64,000 nt of DNA from Lysobacter sp. yr284 (GCF_900107375.1 NZ_FNPT01000001.1:124001-188000); one strand, 5' to 3'; shown: positions 1 through 10,653, counted from the first letter of the stretch. Notes: generated from the letters alone by a model not told the origin. Numbers and translations: made by a program.

Positions 1-329
1 GCGAACGCGTTAGGGTGCGTGAATGCCGCAAGGTGGGGGACGCCGATGCGATTGCGTTGTACGCAGGGCTTGCGCGCGCGCAATGCCGTGCCGCACCCGC
101 ATCGCGCATAGACACGTCCCAGCCCCGGCCATGGATGCGGCGAGGCCGGCGCAACGCTGGCGCACGGGACGAGCGCACCGGCGCGTCGCGGGTGCCCGAG
201 CGCGGCTCGCAAGCCCGGCACGGCCGCCGGCCGGCCTCGACGCCGGCCCGGGCGGCAGGCTCAGCCGGCCTTAATGCCATCGCGCCGCGGGGCGACTACT
301 CTGGCGCTCTCTACCCAGGATCGCCGCTC
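1..329. other. Gene-free left edge of the window
   Basis: I find no supportable gene in this stretch. Several reading frames stay open because stop codons are rare at this GC content, but the translations are arginine/alanine-rich with no recognisable domain. The segment probably holds the upstream region of the DUF2939-like gene that follows. Confidence 0.5.
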
Positions 330-881
330 ATGAAGAAATGGATCGCCGCCCTGGTCCTGGCCGCCGTGCTGCTGCTCGGCTGGATCGCCGCGGGACCGTT
401 CATGACCGTCAACGCCATCCGCACCGCGGTCAAGCAGGGCGACACCGCCGCGCTGTCCAAGCACGTGGACTTCACCTCGGTGCGGCTGGGGCTGAAGGCC
501 CAGGTCGACGACTATCTGGTGCGCCGCGCCGGCCCGTCGGTGCAGTCCAGCCTGCTCGGCGCGATCGGCCTGGGCATGGCCAGCAGCGTGGCCGGCGGCG
601 CGGTGGATGCCATCGCCACGCCGATGGGCATCGGCGCGGTGCTGGAAGGCCGCAACCTGCTCAAACGCTTCGACCCTTCCGCGCCGCGCCGCGACGCCTA
701 TGAACCGGTCGAGCCGGCCGAACCGCTCAAGCAGCTGAGCTATCGCTTCGAAACCCCGTCGCGGTTCACCGCGACGGTGAACAACGCCGACGGCGACCCG
801 GTGGTGTTCGTGCTGACCCGCCAGGGCCTGAGCTGGCGGGTGACCGAAGTGCGGCTGCCGCTGGACAAGATGCTGCCTTGA
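330..881 (+). CDS. DUF2939-like membrane-anchored protein
   Basis: This encodes a 183-residue protein of unknown function. Residues 1-28 form one hydrophobic N-terminal segment (MKKWIAALVLAAVLLLGWI) that serves as a signal anchor or uncleaved signal. The next part (AIRTAVKQGDTAALSKHVDF) is the pattern typical of the DUF2939 family, in which a short helix and a 'D/N-F-xx-VR-xxLK' segment follow the membrane anchor. The C-terminal third (FTATVNNADGDPVVFVLTRQG) looks like a small beta domain. The ATG at 330 is chosen because it starts directly at the signal segment; a longer frame upstream is low-complexity and unlikely. The DUF2939 assignment rests on recognition of the pattern only. Confidence 0.75.
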   Translation: MKKWIAALVLAAVLLLGWIAAGPFMTVNAIRTAVKQGDTAALSKHVDFTSVRLGLKAQVDDYLVRRAGPSVQSSLLGAIGLGMASSVAGGAVDAIATPMGIGAVLEGRNLLKRFDPSAPRRDAYEPVEPAEPLKQLSYRFETPSRFTATVNNADGDPVVFVLTRQGLSWRVTEVRLPLDKMLP

Positions 882-888
882 AACCCGT

Positions 889-981
889 GTAGGAGCGACG
901 CGAGTCGCGACCGCGACAACGCAACCGCGCCGCGGCTGCGCAGCAGGCGCGTTGTCGCGGTCGCGACTCCGTCGCTTCTAC
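889..981. repeat. REP-like inverted pair, family 1 (copy a)
   Basis: Two arms face each other, beginning GTAG at 889 and ending CTAC at 981. The left arm reads GTAGGAGCGACGCGAGTCGC and holds a small hairpin GCGAC-GCGA-GTCGC. This stem differs from the GCGGC/GCCGC stem of other copies by a compensatory pair. The head-plus-stem-loop layout resembles the GTAG-headed SMAG/REP elements of Stenotrophomonas. Confidence 0.8.
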
Positions 982-1141
982 ACGGCGGGCGACGGCGGAC
1001 GCCGCAACCGCCACGGCGCTTGCTTTCCCACGGTCGCAGCAATACTTTTCACGCCAACGCCGCCCGCCGCGCGCGCGGCGCCGGCCGGACAGGCATGCCC
1101 GGCCCCGATCGTCACCGCCACACGACTTGGACCGGACCGCC

Positions 1142-1531
1142 ATGAAAACGATCTTCCCCGCCCTCGCCTTCGCCCTGCTCGGCCTGACCGCCAGCGCCGC
1201 CCACGCCCAGGGCGAGTGCGACAAATACCGCACCAGCTACGACAAGACCTATTGCTTCGCCAAGCTGTTCCTGGAGTCGGACAAGGAACTCAACACCGCC
1301 TACACCGACCTGCGCGGCGTCGCCAAGGAGCCGGCCAAGAGCCAGCTCAAGCAGACCCAGCTGCAGTGGATCAAGTACCGCGACGCCAGCTGCGAGAGCT
1401 CGGGCAGCATCAACGTCGACTGCAACTACCGGGTCAACCGCGAGCGCACCGAGTACCTGCGCGACCGCGTGCGCGAGTGCAAGGCCGGCACCTGCCGCGC
1501 CGACATGATCGTCAAGCAGTCCTGGAACTGA
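1142..1531 (+). CDS. LprI/DUF1311-like secreted protein
   Basis: The 129-residue product starts with a clear Sec signal peptide (residues 1-22, cleavage expected after AHA-Q). The mature part has the LprI-like (DUF1311) pattern: paired cysteines, 'ELNTAYTDL', then 'LKQTQLQWIKYRDASC'. Family members include the mycobacterial lysozyme inhibitor LprI, but most have no tested role, so periplasmic location is firmer than function. Six or more cysteines suggest disulfides. The ATG at 1142 is preferred over an in-frame start five codons upstream because it begins the signal peptide. The gene stands alone between two repeats. Confidence 0.8.
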   Translation: MKTIFPALAFALLGLTASAAHAQGECDKYRTSYDKTYCFAKLFLESDKELNTAYTDLRGVAKEPAKSQLKQTQLQWIKYRDASCESSGSINVDCNYRVNRERTEYLRDRVRECKAGTCRADMIVKQSWN

Positions 1532-1622
1532 GCGAGCCCGCCATCGCGGATCGCCCGCGCAAGCCACGCCCGACGGCGTGGCTTGCGTCGTTTTGGGGTC
1601 TGCGAAACTGCGGTGGACCGCT

Positions 1623-1716
1623 GTAGCAGCGGCGCGAGCCGCGGCTGCGGCAACGCACCTGTTGCGGGGGGCCAGCGTAGTTGCGTTGTCGCGGTCGCGG
1701 CTCGCGCCGCTCCTGC
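1623..1716. repeat. REP-like inverted pair, family 1 (copy b)
   Basis: The left arm begins GTAGCAGCGGCGCGAGCCGC and the right arm ends GCGCCGCTCCTGC, so one terminal base pair has decayed. The inner hairpin is GCGGC-GCGA-GCCGC. It lies between the ends of the convergent LprI-like and 5'-nucleotidase genes. Confidence 0.8.
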
Positions 1717-1742
1717 ACAGCGCCGAACGCTGCGAGCGGGCC

Positions 1743-2663
1743 TCAGCGGTTGGCGACCCCGTGCGGCACATGCCCCGCGGCCACATGCCCGCGCGCCGAG
1801 GCGATGTTGTTCTCCGAATCGTCGAAGAAGATGTCGGCGCCGAACGCCTCCAGGAACGGCCCCTTGGCGCGGCCGCCGAGGAACAGCGCCTCGTCCAGGC
1901 GGATGTCCCATTCGCGCAAGGTGCGGATCACCCGCTCGTGCGCGGGCACCGAGCGCGCGGTCACCAGCGCGGTGCGGATCGGCGCGTCCTGGCCGACCGG
2001 GAACGCCGCCTGCAGCCGGTGCAGCGCATCCAGGAAGCCGCGGAACGGGCCACCCGACAGCGGCTCGCCGGCGTGGTTGCGCTCGTGCTCGGCGAACGCG
2101 GCCAGGCCGCCCTCGCGCGACACCCGCTCGCCCTCGTCGTCGAAGATCACCGCGTCGCCGTCGAAGGCGATGCGCAGCTGGTCCGGCGGCAGGTGCGGCG
2201 CCAGCCTGGCGTTGGGCACCGCCGGCAGCAGGGTCGCCGCGGCGATCCCGGCTTCCAGCGCCGCGCTGACGTCCTGGGCGTTGGCCGACAGGAACAGGTC
2301 GGCGCCGAACGGGCGGATGTAGGGGAACGGCGGCGCGCCGTTGCTGAACGCCGCGCGCTTGATCGACAGGTCGTGGTGGGCGATCGAATTGAAGATGCGC
2401 AGGCCGCTGTCGGCGGAATTGCGCGAGATCAGGATCACCTCGACCCGCGGCGCGTCCGCCGGCGCATCGCGGTTCAGCGCCAGCAGCTTGCGCACCAGCG
2501 GGAAGGCGATGCCCGGGCGCAGGACGTCGTCTTCGCGCGCGCGCTGGAACGCGGCATAGGCGTCGATGCCCTCGCGTTCGAACAGCGAGTGGCTCTCTTC
2601 CATGTCGAACAGGGTTCGCGAGGAAATCGCGACAATCAACGGGTCGGCATCGCGGTCGGGCAT
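1743..2663 (-). CDS. Cytosolic 5'-nucleotidase (PF06189 type)
   Basis: This 306-residue soluble protein matches the bacterial relatives of cytosolic 5'-nucleotidase I, which remove phosphate from nucleoside 5'-monophosphates. Visible landmarks are 'VAISSRTLFDMEESH' near the N-terminus, 'VILISRNSADSGLRIFNSI' around residues 76-93, the acidic 'FDGDAVIFDDEGE' near residues 167-179 and a late 'DIFFDDSENN' that fits a HAD-like metal site. The ATG at 2663 is preferred: the frame stays open upstream, but that part translates a REP-like repeat. It is divergent from the permease gene, with a half repeat between. Confidence 0.85.
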   Translation of the reverse strand: MPDRDADPLIVAISSRTLFDMEESHSLFEREGIDAYAAFQRAREDDVLRPGIAFPLVRKLLALNRDAPADAPRVEVILISRNSADSGLRIFNSIAHHDLSIKRAAFSNGAPPFPYIRPFGADLFLSANAQDVSAALEAGIAAATLLPAVPNARLAPHLPPDQLRIAFDGDAVIFDDEGERVSREGGLAAFAEHERNHAGEPLSGGPFRGFLDALHRLQAAFPVGQDAPIRTALVTARSVPAHERVIRTLREWDIRLDEALFLGGRAKGPFLEAFGADIFFDDSENNIASARGHVAAGHVPHGVANR

Positions 2664-2979
2664 GGGGCTATTGTGCCTGAGGCGGGGATCAGGGGCTGAG
2701 AATCGGCGACCGGATCGCGGCGCGAGCGGTTGCGCGGTTGCCGCATTGGCGCGGTCGCGGCTTGCGCCGCTCCTGCAAGGGGCTTCGGACGTCGCCGTCC
2801 ATGCCACGACCGCGATAGCTCCCGGATGCCGCCGCGCACGTCGCCCACCGCGATACTCGACGACGGTGCCGATCCGGGCTGGCCGGTATCTCGCTGCGGC
2901 CGGCTCGCCGCCGCCGCGCTCGCCCCCGCCGCCGATGCGGTATCGTGCCGCACTTCCCGCCGCACCCCGGACCCGCTCG
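2664..2979. other. Divergent intergenic region
   Basis: This 316-base region separates the divergent 5'-nucleotidase and permease genes, so both promoters should be here. I see one half of a family 1 repeat (2749-2776) but no convincing promoter match and no small gene. Confidence 0.5.
2749..2776. repeat. REP-like family 1, single arm (copy c)
   Basis: A lone arm, GCGGTCGCGGCTTGCGCCGC followed by TCCTGC, matches the right arm of the other family 1 copies. No partner arm is visible nearby. Confidence 0.7.
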
Positions 2980-4353
2980 ATGACCGCCAGTCCCGCCGCC
3001 TCCGACCCGCAGCTCGGTCACGCCCTCAAGTCGCGGCAGTTGGTGATGATGGGCCTGGGCAGCGCGATCGGCGCCGGGCTGTTCCTGGGCTCGGGCGTCG
3101 GCGTGCAGACCGCCGGGCCGGCGGTGCTGCTGTCGTACCTGATCGCCGGCACCCTGATCATCATCGTCATGCGCGCGCTCGGCGAGATGGCGGCCGCGCG
3201 CCCGACCAGCGGCGCGTTCTCGGTCTACGCCGCCGACGCGATGGGCCCGACCGCGGGCGCGACCCTGGGCTGGCTGTGGTGGGTGCAGATCGTGATCGTG
3301 GTGGCGGCCGAATCGGTCGGCGCGGCCGGCTTGCTGGCCACGGTGTGGCCGCAACTGCCGGTCGCGGCCACCTCGCTGGTGTTCATGAGCGCCTTCACCC
3401 TGGTCAACCTGCTGGGCGTGCGCAACTTCGGCGAGTTCGAGTTCTGGTTCGCGATCCTCAAGGTCGCCGCGATCCTGGCCTTCATCGCCATCGGCGCCGC
3501 CCTGCTGCTGGGCCTGCTGCCGGGCGTGCCCTCGCCGGGCCTGAGCAATTTCAGCGAACACGGCGGCTTCGCGCCCAAGGGCTGGGCCGGCATCGGCGCG
3601 GCCCTGCTGGTGGTGGTGTTCGCCTTCGGCGGCACCGAGATCGTCGCCGTCGCCGCGGCCGAGACCCAGGACCCGCAGCGCAGCATCACCCAGGCGATCC
3701 GCACCGTGGCCTGGCGCATCCTGGTGTTCTACATCGGCTCGCTGGCGGTGATCATCGCGGTGGTGCCGTGGACCAGCGATCACCTGAAGTCGCCGTTCGC
3801 GGCGGTGCTGGAAGTGGCGCGGATTCCCGGCGCGGCGACCGCCATCACCCTGGTCGCGGTGGTGGCGCTGCTGTCGGCGCTCAACGCCAACCTCTACGGC
3901 GCCTCGCGCATGATCTACTCGCTGGCCCAGCGCCAGGAGGCGCCGCGTTTCCTCGCCCGGCTCAGCCGCAGCCAGGTGCCGGTGGCGGCGGTGCTGGCGA
4001 GCGTGGCGTTCGGCTTCATCGCCACCGCGCTGGAGCTGCTGTACCCGGACAAGGTGCTGCCGGCGCTGCTCAACGTGGTCGGCTCGACCTGCCTGCTGGT
4101 GTGGACCCTGTCGCTGCTCGCCCAGCTGATCCTGCGCCGCCGCGCCGACCGCGCCGGCACCGCGCTGCCGTTCAAGATGTGGGCGTTCCCGTACGTGACC
4201 TACCTCGGCCTGGGCATCCTCGCCCTGGTGTTCGTGCTGGCGCTGATGACTCCGGGCCCGCGGGTGCAACTGCTGTCGACGATCGGGCTGACCTTGGGCA
4301 TCGCCGCGATCAGTGAGATCGCGCGGCGGATGCGGGCCGGCCGTCGCGGCTGA
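2980..4353 (+). CDS. APC-superfamily amino acid permease
   Basis: The 457-residue product has about twelve hydrophobic segments and the N-terminal helix I signature 'GLGSAIGAGLFLGSG' (around residues 25-40) of the amino acid transporter family of the APC superfamily. 'ALGEMAAARPTSGAFSVYA' follows, then a conserved 'FAFGGTEIVAVAAAE' in helix VI. It should import an amino acid with protons at the inner membrane; the substrate cannot be read from the sequence (the AroP/GabP/CycA group is the closest style). The ATG at 2980 begins a short cytoplasmic leader of usual length. No partner gene is present. Confidence 0.88.
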   Translation: MTASPAASDPQLGHALKSRQLVMMGLGSAIGAGLFLGSGVGVQTAGPAVLLSYLIAGTLIIIVMRALGEMAAARPTSGAFSVYAADAMGPTAGATLGWLWWVQIVIVVAAESVGAAGLLATVWPQLPVAATSLVFMSAFTLVNLLGVRNFGEFEFWFAILKVAAILAFIAIGAALLLGLLPGVPSPGLSNFSEHGGFAPKGWAGIGAALLVVVFAFGGTEIVAVAAAETQDPQRSITQAIRTVAWRILVFYIGSLAVIIAVVPWTSDHLKSPFAAVLEVARIPGAATAITLVAVVALLSALNANLYGASRMIYSLAQRQEAPRFLARLSRSQVPVAAVLASVAFGFIATALELLYPDKVLPALLNVVGSTCLLVWTLSLLAQLILRRRADRAGTALPFKMWAFPYVTYLGLGILALVFVLALMTPGPRVQLLSTIGLTLGIAAISEIARRMRAGRRG

Positions 4354-4478
4354 AATACTTTAAAAAACAAGCGCAAGCTATTGATCTGGCTTGATTTAAT
4401 CGCCCGATCCTAAAGCGTTTTCTCAACGACAGCGGCCGCGCCGTCTCCGACAGCGTCGGCCTGCCCCAGGACCGGCCC
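4354..4478. other. AT-richer convergent intergenic region
   Basis: Between the convergent permease and NAD kinase genes lies a segment far less GC-rich than its surroundings, including 'aatactttaaaaaacaagcg' and 'cttgatttaatcgc'. A weak stem (AAGC...GCTT with a ten-base loop) is possible. It may end transcription from one or both sides, but no canonical hairpin-plus-T-run is seen. Confidence 0.4.
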
Positions 4479-5258
4479 TCAGCCGCTGGTGAACTGCTCG
4501 ATCAGCATCCGCTCTTCCAGGTTGTGCTCCGGGTCGAACAGCAAGGTGACCGTGCGGTCGCGCGACTCGCGGATGGTGACTTCGACCACGTCGCGCACTT
4601 CGTGCGAATCGGCGGTGGCGCTGACCGGGCGCTTGTACGGGTCGAGCACGCGGAAGCGCACTTCGGTATCGGCCTTGAGCAGCGCGCCGCGCCAGCGCCG
4701 CGGGCGGAACGCGGCGATCGGGGTCAGCGCGATCACCGCCGAGCCCAGCGGCAGGATCGGGCCGTGGGCGGAGAAGTTGTAGGCGGTGCTGCCGGCCGGG
4801 GTCGCGACCAGCACGCCGTCGCAGATCAGCTCGTCCAGGCGGGTCTGGCCGTTGAGGTCGATGCGCAGGTGCGCGGCCTGGCGGGTCTGGCGCAGCAGCG
4901 AGACTTCGTTGTAGGCCAACGAGCCGAAGGTAGCGCCGGACTCGGTCTGCGCCACCATCTCCAGCGGCCGCAGCACCGCCGGCTCGGCATGGGCGAGGCG
5001 TTCGTACAGGTCGCCGGCGCCGCCGGCGTGCTGGTTCATCAGGAAGCCGACCGTGCCCAGCTTCATCCCGTACACGGGTTTGCCGAGCGCGCCGTGGCGA
5101 TGCAGGGTCTGCAGCATGAAGCCGTCGCCGCCGAGCGCGACCAGGATGTCGGCCTGCGCCGGCTCGCATTGGCCGTGGTCGGCGCTGAGCTCGGCGAGCG
5201 CGCGCTGGGCGTCGTCGGTATGGCTGGCGAGAAAGGCGATGCGTGGCGTCGCGGTCAT
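4479..5258 (-). CDS. nadK: NAD kinase
   Basis: This 259-residue enzyme phosphorylates NAD to NADP with ATP (or polyphosphate) in the cytoplasm. The GGDG motif lies at residues 43-46 in '[15 protein letters not shown]', followed by the conserved 'YNEVSL' and '[17 protein letters not shown]' blocks of the NadK family. Length is normal for the short proteobacterial type. The ATG at 5258 begins the first beta strand (RIAFLASHT); a longer reading of about 33 residues upstream shows no family similarity. It stands alone, convergent with the permease. Confidence 0.95.
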   Translation of the reverse strand: MTATPRIAFLASHTDDAQRALAELSADHGQCEPAQADILVALGGDGFMLQTLHRHGALGKPVYGMKLGTVGFLMNQHAGGAGDLYERLAHAEPAVLRPLEMVAQTESGATFGSLAYNEVSLLRQTRQAAHLRIDLNGQTRLDELICDGVLVATPAGSTAYNFSAHGPILPLGSAVIALTPIAAFRPRRWRGALLKADTEVRFRVLDPYKRPVSATADSHEVRDVVEVTIRESRDRTVTLLFDPEHNLEERMLIEQFTSG

Positions 5259-5397
5259 CGGCGGCTCCGGGAAGGCGGCGCCAGCATAACCCGGCCGATG
5301 CGGGGGATTGGTGTCGCCGCGGTGGATCGCGGCGCGACGCGCATCTGCGGTTTCCACAACGCGGTCGCAGTTTTCGGCGGTGCGGCGGTCGCTCCGT

Positions 5398-5492
5398 GTA
5401 GGAGCGGCGCGAGCCGCGACCGCGACAACGCAACTGCGCCGTCGCTTTCGCCGTGGGCGTTTTGGCGCGGCCGCGACTCGCGTCGCTCCTAC
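5398..5492. repeat. REP-like inverted pair, family 1 (copy d)
   Basis: The pair runs from GTAGGAGCGGCGCGAGCCGC to GCGACTCGCGTCGCTCCTAC. Its two arms carry different but self-consistent stems (GCGGC/GCCGC on the left, GCGAC/GTCGC on the right), which is good evidence that pairing within each arm is maintained. Confidence 0.8.
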
Positions 5493-5511
5493 GCAGGCAG
5501 ACCCGCATACG

Positions 5512-5543
5512 AAAAACCCCCGCCGTTTCGGGCGGGGGTTTTC
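5512..5543 (-). terminator. Rho-independent terminator of the NAD-GDH gene
   Basis: AAAACCCCCGCC, a short TTTCGGG-type loop region and GGCGGGGGTTTT form a strong GC stem. On the minus strand it is followed by a run of five T residues, about 22 bases past the stop codon of the glutamate dehydrogenase gene. Confidence 0.85.
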
Positions 5544-5565
5544 GTCGCTGCCTAAGCGGCGGCCG

Positions 5566-8500
5566 TCAGCCGCGCGCGGCCAACTGCGACAGGCGCTGCA
5601 CCGCGACCGAGGCGGTCGGGTAGTCCAGGGTCTTCTGCGCCGCCAGTTCGGTCAGCATCGCCAGGGTGAAGCGCAGCGACTGGTCGTCGCGGCTGAGCCA
5701 CTGCTTGACCTTGGCCTCGGCGTTGGCGCCCGGCACCTTCAGCACCTGGCCGACCAGGACCCGGTGCTGGGTCGCCAGTTCCTCGCGCAGCACGCCGCGC
5801 GCGACCGCGTGCCAGCGTCCGTCCACGGCCAGCGCGTCGATCTGCTCCTGCAGCCACGGCAGGCGCAGCGCTTCGCCGAGGCGGAAGTGGACCTTGGCCA
5901 CGTCGACCGGCTTGAGCTTGCGCTCGCGCGCCAGTTCGATGATGTCGCAGCCCGGCTCCAGGTACGGCAGCGCCGCCAGTTGCGCGGCCAGCGCTTCCGG
6001 CACGCCCTTGGCCTTCCAGTCGGCGAACGCGGCATCGTGCGCCGGACGTTCGCCGTCGCCGAGGATGCCGTGGCCGGCGCGGATGTTCTTGAAGCCGTCG
6101 TGGTAGCGCTCCACCGCGGTGGTGATGTCGGGGATCGCGCCGGGACGCGACAGCAGCCAACGGGTGAACGAGCGCTGCAGGTTCCAGATCACCTGCAGGG
6201 CGTCGATCTGGGTCGACTCGGCGACCTTGCCGTCGAGCGCGTCGATCTGCGCCCACAACTCGCGCGCGTCGAGCGTTTCGCGGGTGATAGTGAAGGCCTT
6301 GGCGACCTCGCCCGGGGTGCGGCCGCTGTCTTCCTGCATGCGCAGCAGGAAGGTCGCGCCCATCCGGTTGATGGTCGAGTTGGTCACCGCAGTGGCGATG
6401 ATCTCGCGCTTCAGGCGGTGGTTGTCCATCGCCTTGGCGTACTTGGCCTGCAGCGGCTGCGGGAAGTAGCGGACCAGTTCCTTGGACAGGTACGGGTCTT
6501 CCGGCACGTCCGAATCCAGCATCTGCTGGAACGCGACCAGCTTGGAGTACGACAGCAGCACCGACAGTTCCGGCCGGGTCAGGCCCTGGCCGCGCGCCTT
6601 GCGTTCGGCGATCTCGGCATCGGTCGGCAGGAACTCGATCTGGCGGTCGAGCAGGCCCTGCGATTCGAGCGTGCGGATGAAGTGCAGCTTGCTGCCCAGG
6701 CGGGTCAGGCTCATGCGCTCCATCAGGCTGATCGCCTGGTTCTGGCGGTAGTTGTCGTTGAGCACCAGCTCGGCGACCTCGTCGGTCATCGAGGCCAGCA
6801 GCTTGTTGCGCTCCGGCAGCGTCAGCTTCTTCGCCTGCACCTGCCCGTTGAGCAGGATCTTGATGTTGACCTCGTGGTCGGAGGTGTCCACGCCGGCGGA
6901 GTTGTCGATGAAGTCGGTGTTGAGCAGCACGCCGTGCTGGGCGGCCTCGATGCGGCCGAGCTGGGTCAGGCCCAGGTTGCCGCCCTCGCCCACCATCTTG
7001 CAGCGCAGGTCCGCGCCGTTGACGCGCAGGGCGTTGTTGGCGCGGTCGCCGACGTCGCCGTTGCTCTCGCTGGAGGCCTTGACGTAGGTGCCGATGCCGC
7101 CGTTCCACAGCAGGTCGACCGGCGCCTTGAGGATCGCGCTCATCAGTTCGGCCGGGCTCAGCGCGGTGGCGTTGCCTTCGATGCCCAGCGCCGCCCTGGC
7201 CTCGGCCGACAGCGGGATCGACTTGGCCGAGCGCGCGAACACGCCGCCGCCCTTGCTGATCAGCGCCTTGTCGTAATCCTCCCAGCTCGAGCGCGGCAGC
7301 TTGAACAGGCGGTCGCGTTCCTTGAACGAGCGCGCCGCGTCCGGGTTCGGGTCCAGGAAGATGTGGCGGTGGTCGAACGCGGCGACCAGGCGGATGTGCT
7401 TGGACAGCAGCATGCCGTTGCCGAACACGTCGCCGGACATGTCGCCGATGCCGACCGCGGTGAAGTCCTGGGTCTGGCTGTCGCGGCCGAGCGCGCGGAA
7501 GTGGCGCTTGACCGATTCCCACGCGCCCTTGGCGGTGATGCCCATGCCCTTGTGGTCGTAGCCGACCGAGCCGCCCGAGGCGAACGCGTCGTCGAGCCAG
7601 AATTTGTGCTCGGCGGCGATGCCGTTGGCGATGTCGGAGAAGGTCGCGGTGCCCTTGTCGGCGGCGACGACCAGGTACGGATCGTCGTTGTCGTGGCGCA
7701 CCACGTCGCGCGGCGGCACGATCTTGCCGTCGACGATGTTGTCGGTGATGTCGAGCAGGCCGTTGATGAACATCTTGTAGCAGGCGATGCCCTCGGCCAG
7801 CACCGCGTCGCGGTCGCCGCCCAGCGGCGGGCGCTTGGCGAAGAAGCCGCCCTTGGAGCCGACCGGCACGATCACCGTGTTCTTGACCATCTGCGCCTTG
7901 ACCAGGCCCAGCACCTCGGTGCGGAAGTCCTCGCGGCGGTCCGACCAGCGCAGGCCGCCGCGGGCGACCGGGCCGAAGCGCAGGTGCACGCCTTCCACGC
8001 GCGGGCCGTAGACGAAGATCTCGCGGTAGGGCTTGGGCTTGGGCAGGTCCGGCACCTGCGCGGAGTCGAACTTGTAGCTGACGTAGCCGCGCTCGGAGCC
8101 GTCGCTCGCGCGCTGGTAGTAGCTGGTGCGCAGGGTCGCCTGGATCGCGCCGATGAAGCTGCGCAGGATGCGGTCTTCGTCGAGGCTGGAGACGCGGTCG
8201 AGCAGCGACTTGAGCGCGGTCACCGCGGCCTCGGCCTGGGCTTCGCGCTTGCCGGCGCGCGCGGCGATCACCGGCTCGAGCGCGGCGCGCACGGCCTCTT
8301 CGCCGCTGTGCAGGGCGTCGAACTGGACCTTCAGGCGATCCTGGCCGGCCTTGATCTCGGCCTTGCTCTCGCTGCCGGTGCTCGGGTCGAAGCGCGCTTC
8401 GAACAGCTCCACCAGCAGGCGCGCCAGCAGCGGATAGCGGGCGAAGGTCTCTTCGACGTAGCTCTGCGAGAACGGCACGCCGACCTGCAGCAGGTACTTG

Positions 8501-10653
8501 CAGTACGCGCGCAGCATCGCGACCTGGCGCCAGGACAGGCTGGCGGCCAGGATCAGGCGGTTGAAGCCGTCGTTCTCGGCATTGCCGCGCCAGATCTGGG
8601 CGAAGGCTTCCTCGAAGTTCTCGTCCAGGCGGTCGACGTCGATGTCGTTGTTGGCGGTCTCGACCTCGAAGTCCTGGATGTAGACCGGCTGGGCGTCGAC
8701 GGTGAGCCGGTAGGGGTGCTCGGAGATCACCCGCAGGCCCATGTTCTCCATCATCGGCAGCGCGTCCGACAACGGGATGTCGTCGAGCTGGCGGTAGAAC
8801 TTGAAGCGCAGGCCGCCCTCGCCCGGACGGGTCCGGCACAGGCTCAGACGCAGGTCCTCGGGGCCGGCCAGCGCGGCCAGGTGGGCGATGTCGCGGGCGG
8901 CGACGCCGGCGGAGACCTCGTCGATGTAGCCCGGCGGCAGCGCGCGGCCGTAGCGCTGGATCAGCGCCAGGCCCTGCTGTTCGCCGTTGTTGCGCACCAG
9001 CGCCTCGCGCAGTTCGTCCTGGCGGTTGCGCACGATCTCGGCCAGCTGCGCCTCGATCGCGGCGTTGTCGACCTCGACCGCCTCGCCCGACTTCGGCCGC
9101 ACGATCAGGTGCAGCTGGGCCAGCGGCGACTCGCCGATGTGCACGGTGGTGTCGACGTGCTCGCCGTGCAGCTTGTCCTTGAGCATCGCCTCCACCCGCA
9201 GGCGCACGTCGGTGTTGAAGCGCTCGCGCGGGATGTAGACCAGCACCGAGAAATAGCGGCCGTAGCGGTCGCGGCGCAGGAACAGCTTGCTGCGCACGCG
9301 CTCCTGCAGGCCAAGGATGCCCGAGGTGGTCTTGAGCAGTTCTTCCTCGCCGGCCTGGAACAGCTCGTCGCGCGGCAGGGTCTCCAGCACGTGGCGCAGG
9401 GCCTTGCCGCTGTGGCTGTCGGCCGGCAGGCCGGACTGCTGCATCACGTAGCCGTGGCGCTGGCGCACCAGCGGGATGTCCCACGGGCGGCGGTTGTAGG
9501 CGCTGGAGGTGTACAGGCCGAGGAAGCGCTTCTCGCCGGTCGGGCGGCCCTGGGCGTCGAAGCTCAGCACGCCGATGTAGTCCATGTAGCCCGGACGGTG
9601 CACGGTCGAGCGCGCGTTGGTCTTGGTCAGGATCAGCGCATCGACCGAACCCGACTGCGGCATGTAGTGCGCCGCCAGCGAGGTCAGCGCGCGCGGCTTG
9701 CCCGGCGACTTGCCGCGCAGCAGGCCCAGGCCGCTGTCCTTGATCGCGCGCAGCACGCTTTCGCCGCCCTGCTCGACCACTTCGTACTCGCGGTAGCCCA
9801 GGAAGGTGAAGTGGTTGTCGGCGGCCCAGCGCAGGAACGCCTGCGCCTCGCGCTTGCCGTCCTCGTCGATCGGCATGGTCTGGTTCGGCAGCGCCTCGGC
9901 GACCTGGTTCATGCGCTCGCGCATCTGCGACCAGTCGCGCACGATCGCGCGCACGTCGGCGAGCACGGTCTCCAGCGCCTGCTGGATCTGCGCCATCGCC
10001 TCCGGCGTCTGCCGGTCCAGCTCCAGGTGCATCAGCGATTCGGCCTGGCCCTCGCCCACCGCGGCCAGCTTGCCGGCCTTGTCGCGGCGGAACGCCACCA
10101 CCGGGTGGCCGAGCACGTGCACGCCGATGCCCTGGTCGGCCAGGGCCATGGTCACCGAATCGACCAGGAACGGCATGTCGTCGTTGGCGATCTGCAGCAC
10201 GGTGTGCGGCGACTCCCAACCGTGGCTCTTGAGCTGCGGGTTGAACAGCCGCACCAGCGCGTTGCCGGGCTTGCGGTCGCGGGCGAAGTCGAGGAAGTCG
10301 GCGGCCAGCGCGGCCCAGCCGTCGGCCGCGTGCTGCGGCATCTCGTCGCCGCTCATGCGCTTGTAGAACGCCTGGGCGAAGGCCTCGGCCTCGGCATGGC
10401 GCGCCTTGGGCAGGCGCTTGCGCATGGCCTCGACGATCGGGCGCAGGTCGACGGCCTGGGCGTCCGCCGGCGGCGCGGACTGCGGCGCGCGGCCGGCGGG
10501 CTTGGCCGCCGGCTTGGCGGCGGACTTCGCGGCGGACTTGCTGGCCGGCTTGGCGGCGGCGCGGGCCGTGGCTTGCTTGGCAGAAGCCGGCTCGACGGCC
10601 TTGCGGGCCGGTTTCGCGGGTTCGGACTTGGAAGCTTTGGGTTTGCTGCTCAT
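5566..10653 (-). CDS. NAD-specific glutamate dehydrogenase, large (180-kDa) type
   Basis: The 1695-residue product oxidatively deaminates glutamate to 2-oxoglutarate, feeding the TCA cycle. Length and conserved blocks fit the L_180 family of NAD-GDHs of Pseudomonas, Streptomyces and Xanthomonadaceae: a long N-terminal regulatory region with '[11 protein letters not shown]' near residue 160, a central catalytic core with '[14 protein letters not shown]', '[15 protein letters not shown]' and '[11 protein letters not shown]', and a C-terminal '[12 protein letters not shown]' helical region. The first 70 or so residues are an Ala/Lys/Pro-rich tail with repeated '[11 protein letters not shown]' units, unusual for the family. 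I chose the ATG at 10653 because it is the first codon of that tail; a start about 33 codons upstream is less likely. A terminator follows the gene. Confidence 0.95.
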   Translation of the reverse strand: MSSKPKASKSEPAKPARKAVEPASAKQATARAAAKPASKSAAKSAAKPAAKPAGRAPQSAPPADAQAVDLRPIVEAMRKRLPKARHAEAEAFAQAFYKRMSGDEMPQHAADGWAALAADFLDFARDRKPGNALVRLFNPQLKSHGWESPHTVLQIANDDMPFLVDSVTMALADQGIGVHVLGHPVVAFRRDKAGKLAAVGEGQAESLMHLELDRQTPEAMAQIQQALETVLADVRAIVRDWSQMRERMNQVAEALPNQTMPIDEDGKREAQAFLRWAADNHFTFLGYREYEVVEQGGESVLRAIKDSGLGLLRGKSPGKPRALTSLAAHYMPQSGSVDALILTKTNARSTVHRPGYMDYIGVLSFDAQGRPTGEKRFLGLYTSSAYNRRPWDIPLVRQRHGYVMQQSGLPADSHSGKALRHVLETLPRDELFQAGEEELLKTTSGILGLQERVRSKLFLRRDRYGRYFSVLVYIPRERFNTDVRLRVEAMLKDKLHGEHVDTTVHIGESPLAQLHLIVRPKSGEAVEVDNAAIEAQLAEIVRNRQDELREALVRNNGEQQGLALIQRYGRALPPGYIDEVSAGVAARDIAHLAALAGPEDLRLSLCRTRPGEGGLRFKFYRQLDDIPLSDALPMMENMGLRVISEHPYRLTVDAQPVYIQDFEVETANNDIDVDRLDENFEEAFAQIWRGNAENDGFNRLILAASLSWRQVAMLRAYCKYLLQVGVPFSQSYVEETFARYPLLARLLVELFEARFDPSTGSESKAEIKAGQDRLKVQFDALHSGEEAVRAALEPVIAARAGKREAQAEAAVTALKSLLDRVSSLDEDRILRSFIGAIQATLRTSYYQRASDGSERGYVSYKFDSAQVPDLPKPKPYREIFVYGPRVEGVHLRFGPVARGGLRWSDRREDFRTEVLGLVKAQMVKNTVIVPVGSKGGFFAKRPPLGGDRDAVLAEGIACYKMFINGLLDITDNIVDGKIVPPRDVVRHDNDDPYLVVAADKGTATFSDIANGIAAEHKFWLDDAFASGGSVGYDHKGMGITAKGAWESVKRHFRALGRDSQTQDFTAVGIGDMSGDVFGNGMLLSKHIRLVAAFDHRHIFLDPNPDAARSFKERDRLFKLPRSSWEDYDKALISKGGGVFARSAKSIPLSAEARAALGIEGNATALSPAELMSAILKAPVDLLWNGGIGTYVKASSESNGDVGDRANNALRVNGADLRCKMVGEGGNLGLTQLGRIEAAQHGVLLNTDFIDNSAGVDTSDHEVNIKILLNGQVQAKKLTLPERNKLLASMTDEVAELVLNDNYRQNQAISLMERMSLTRLGSKLHFIRTLESQGLLDRQIEFLPTDAEIAERKARGQGLTRPELSVLLSYSKLVAFQQMLDSDVPEDPYLSKELVRYFPQPLQAKYAKAMDNHRLKREIIATAVTNSTINRMGATFLLRMQEDSGRTPGEVAKAFTITRETLDARELWAQIDALDGKVAESTQIDALQVIWNLQRSFTRWLLSRPGAIPDITTAVERYHDGFKNIRAGHGILGDGERPAHDAAFADWKAKGVPEALAAQLAALPYLEPGCDIIELARERKLKPVDVAKVHFRLGEALRLPWLQEQIDALAVDGRWHAVARGVLREELATQHRVLVGQVLKVPGANAEAKVKQWLSRDDQSLRFTLAMLTELAAQKTLDYPTASVAVQRLSQLAARG

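Larger units (their letters stand above)
5259..5565. other. Intergenic region with repeat and terminator
   Basis: These 307 bases separate nadK from the end of the glutamate dehydrogenase gene. They hold a family 1 inverted repeat (5398-5492) and the terminator hairpin at 5512-5543. The nadK promoter should be in the first part, but I do not see a clear match. Confidence 0.5.

Noticed and set aside
2664-2807. N-terminal extension of the 5'-nucleotidase
   Set aside because: The extra residues translate a REP-like repeat (SGASRDRAN pattern) and are not part of the family.
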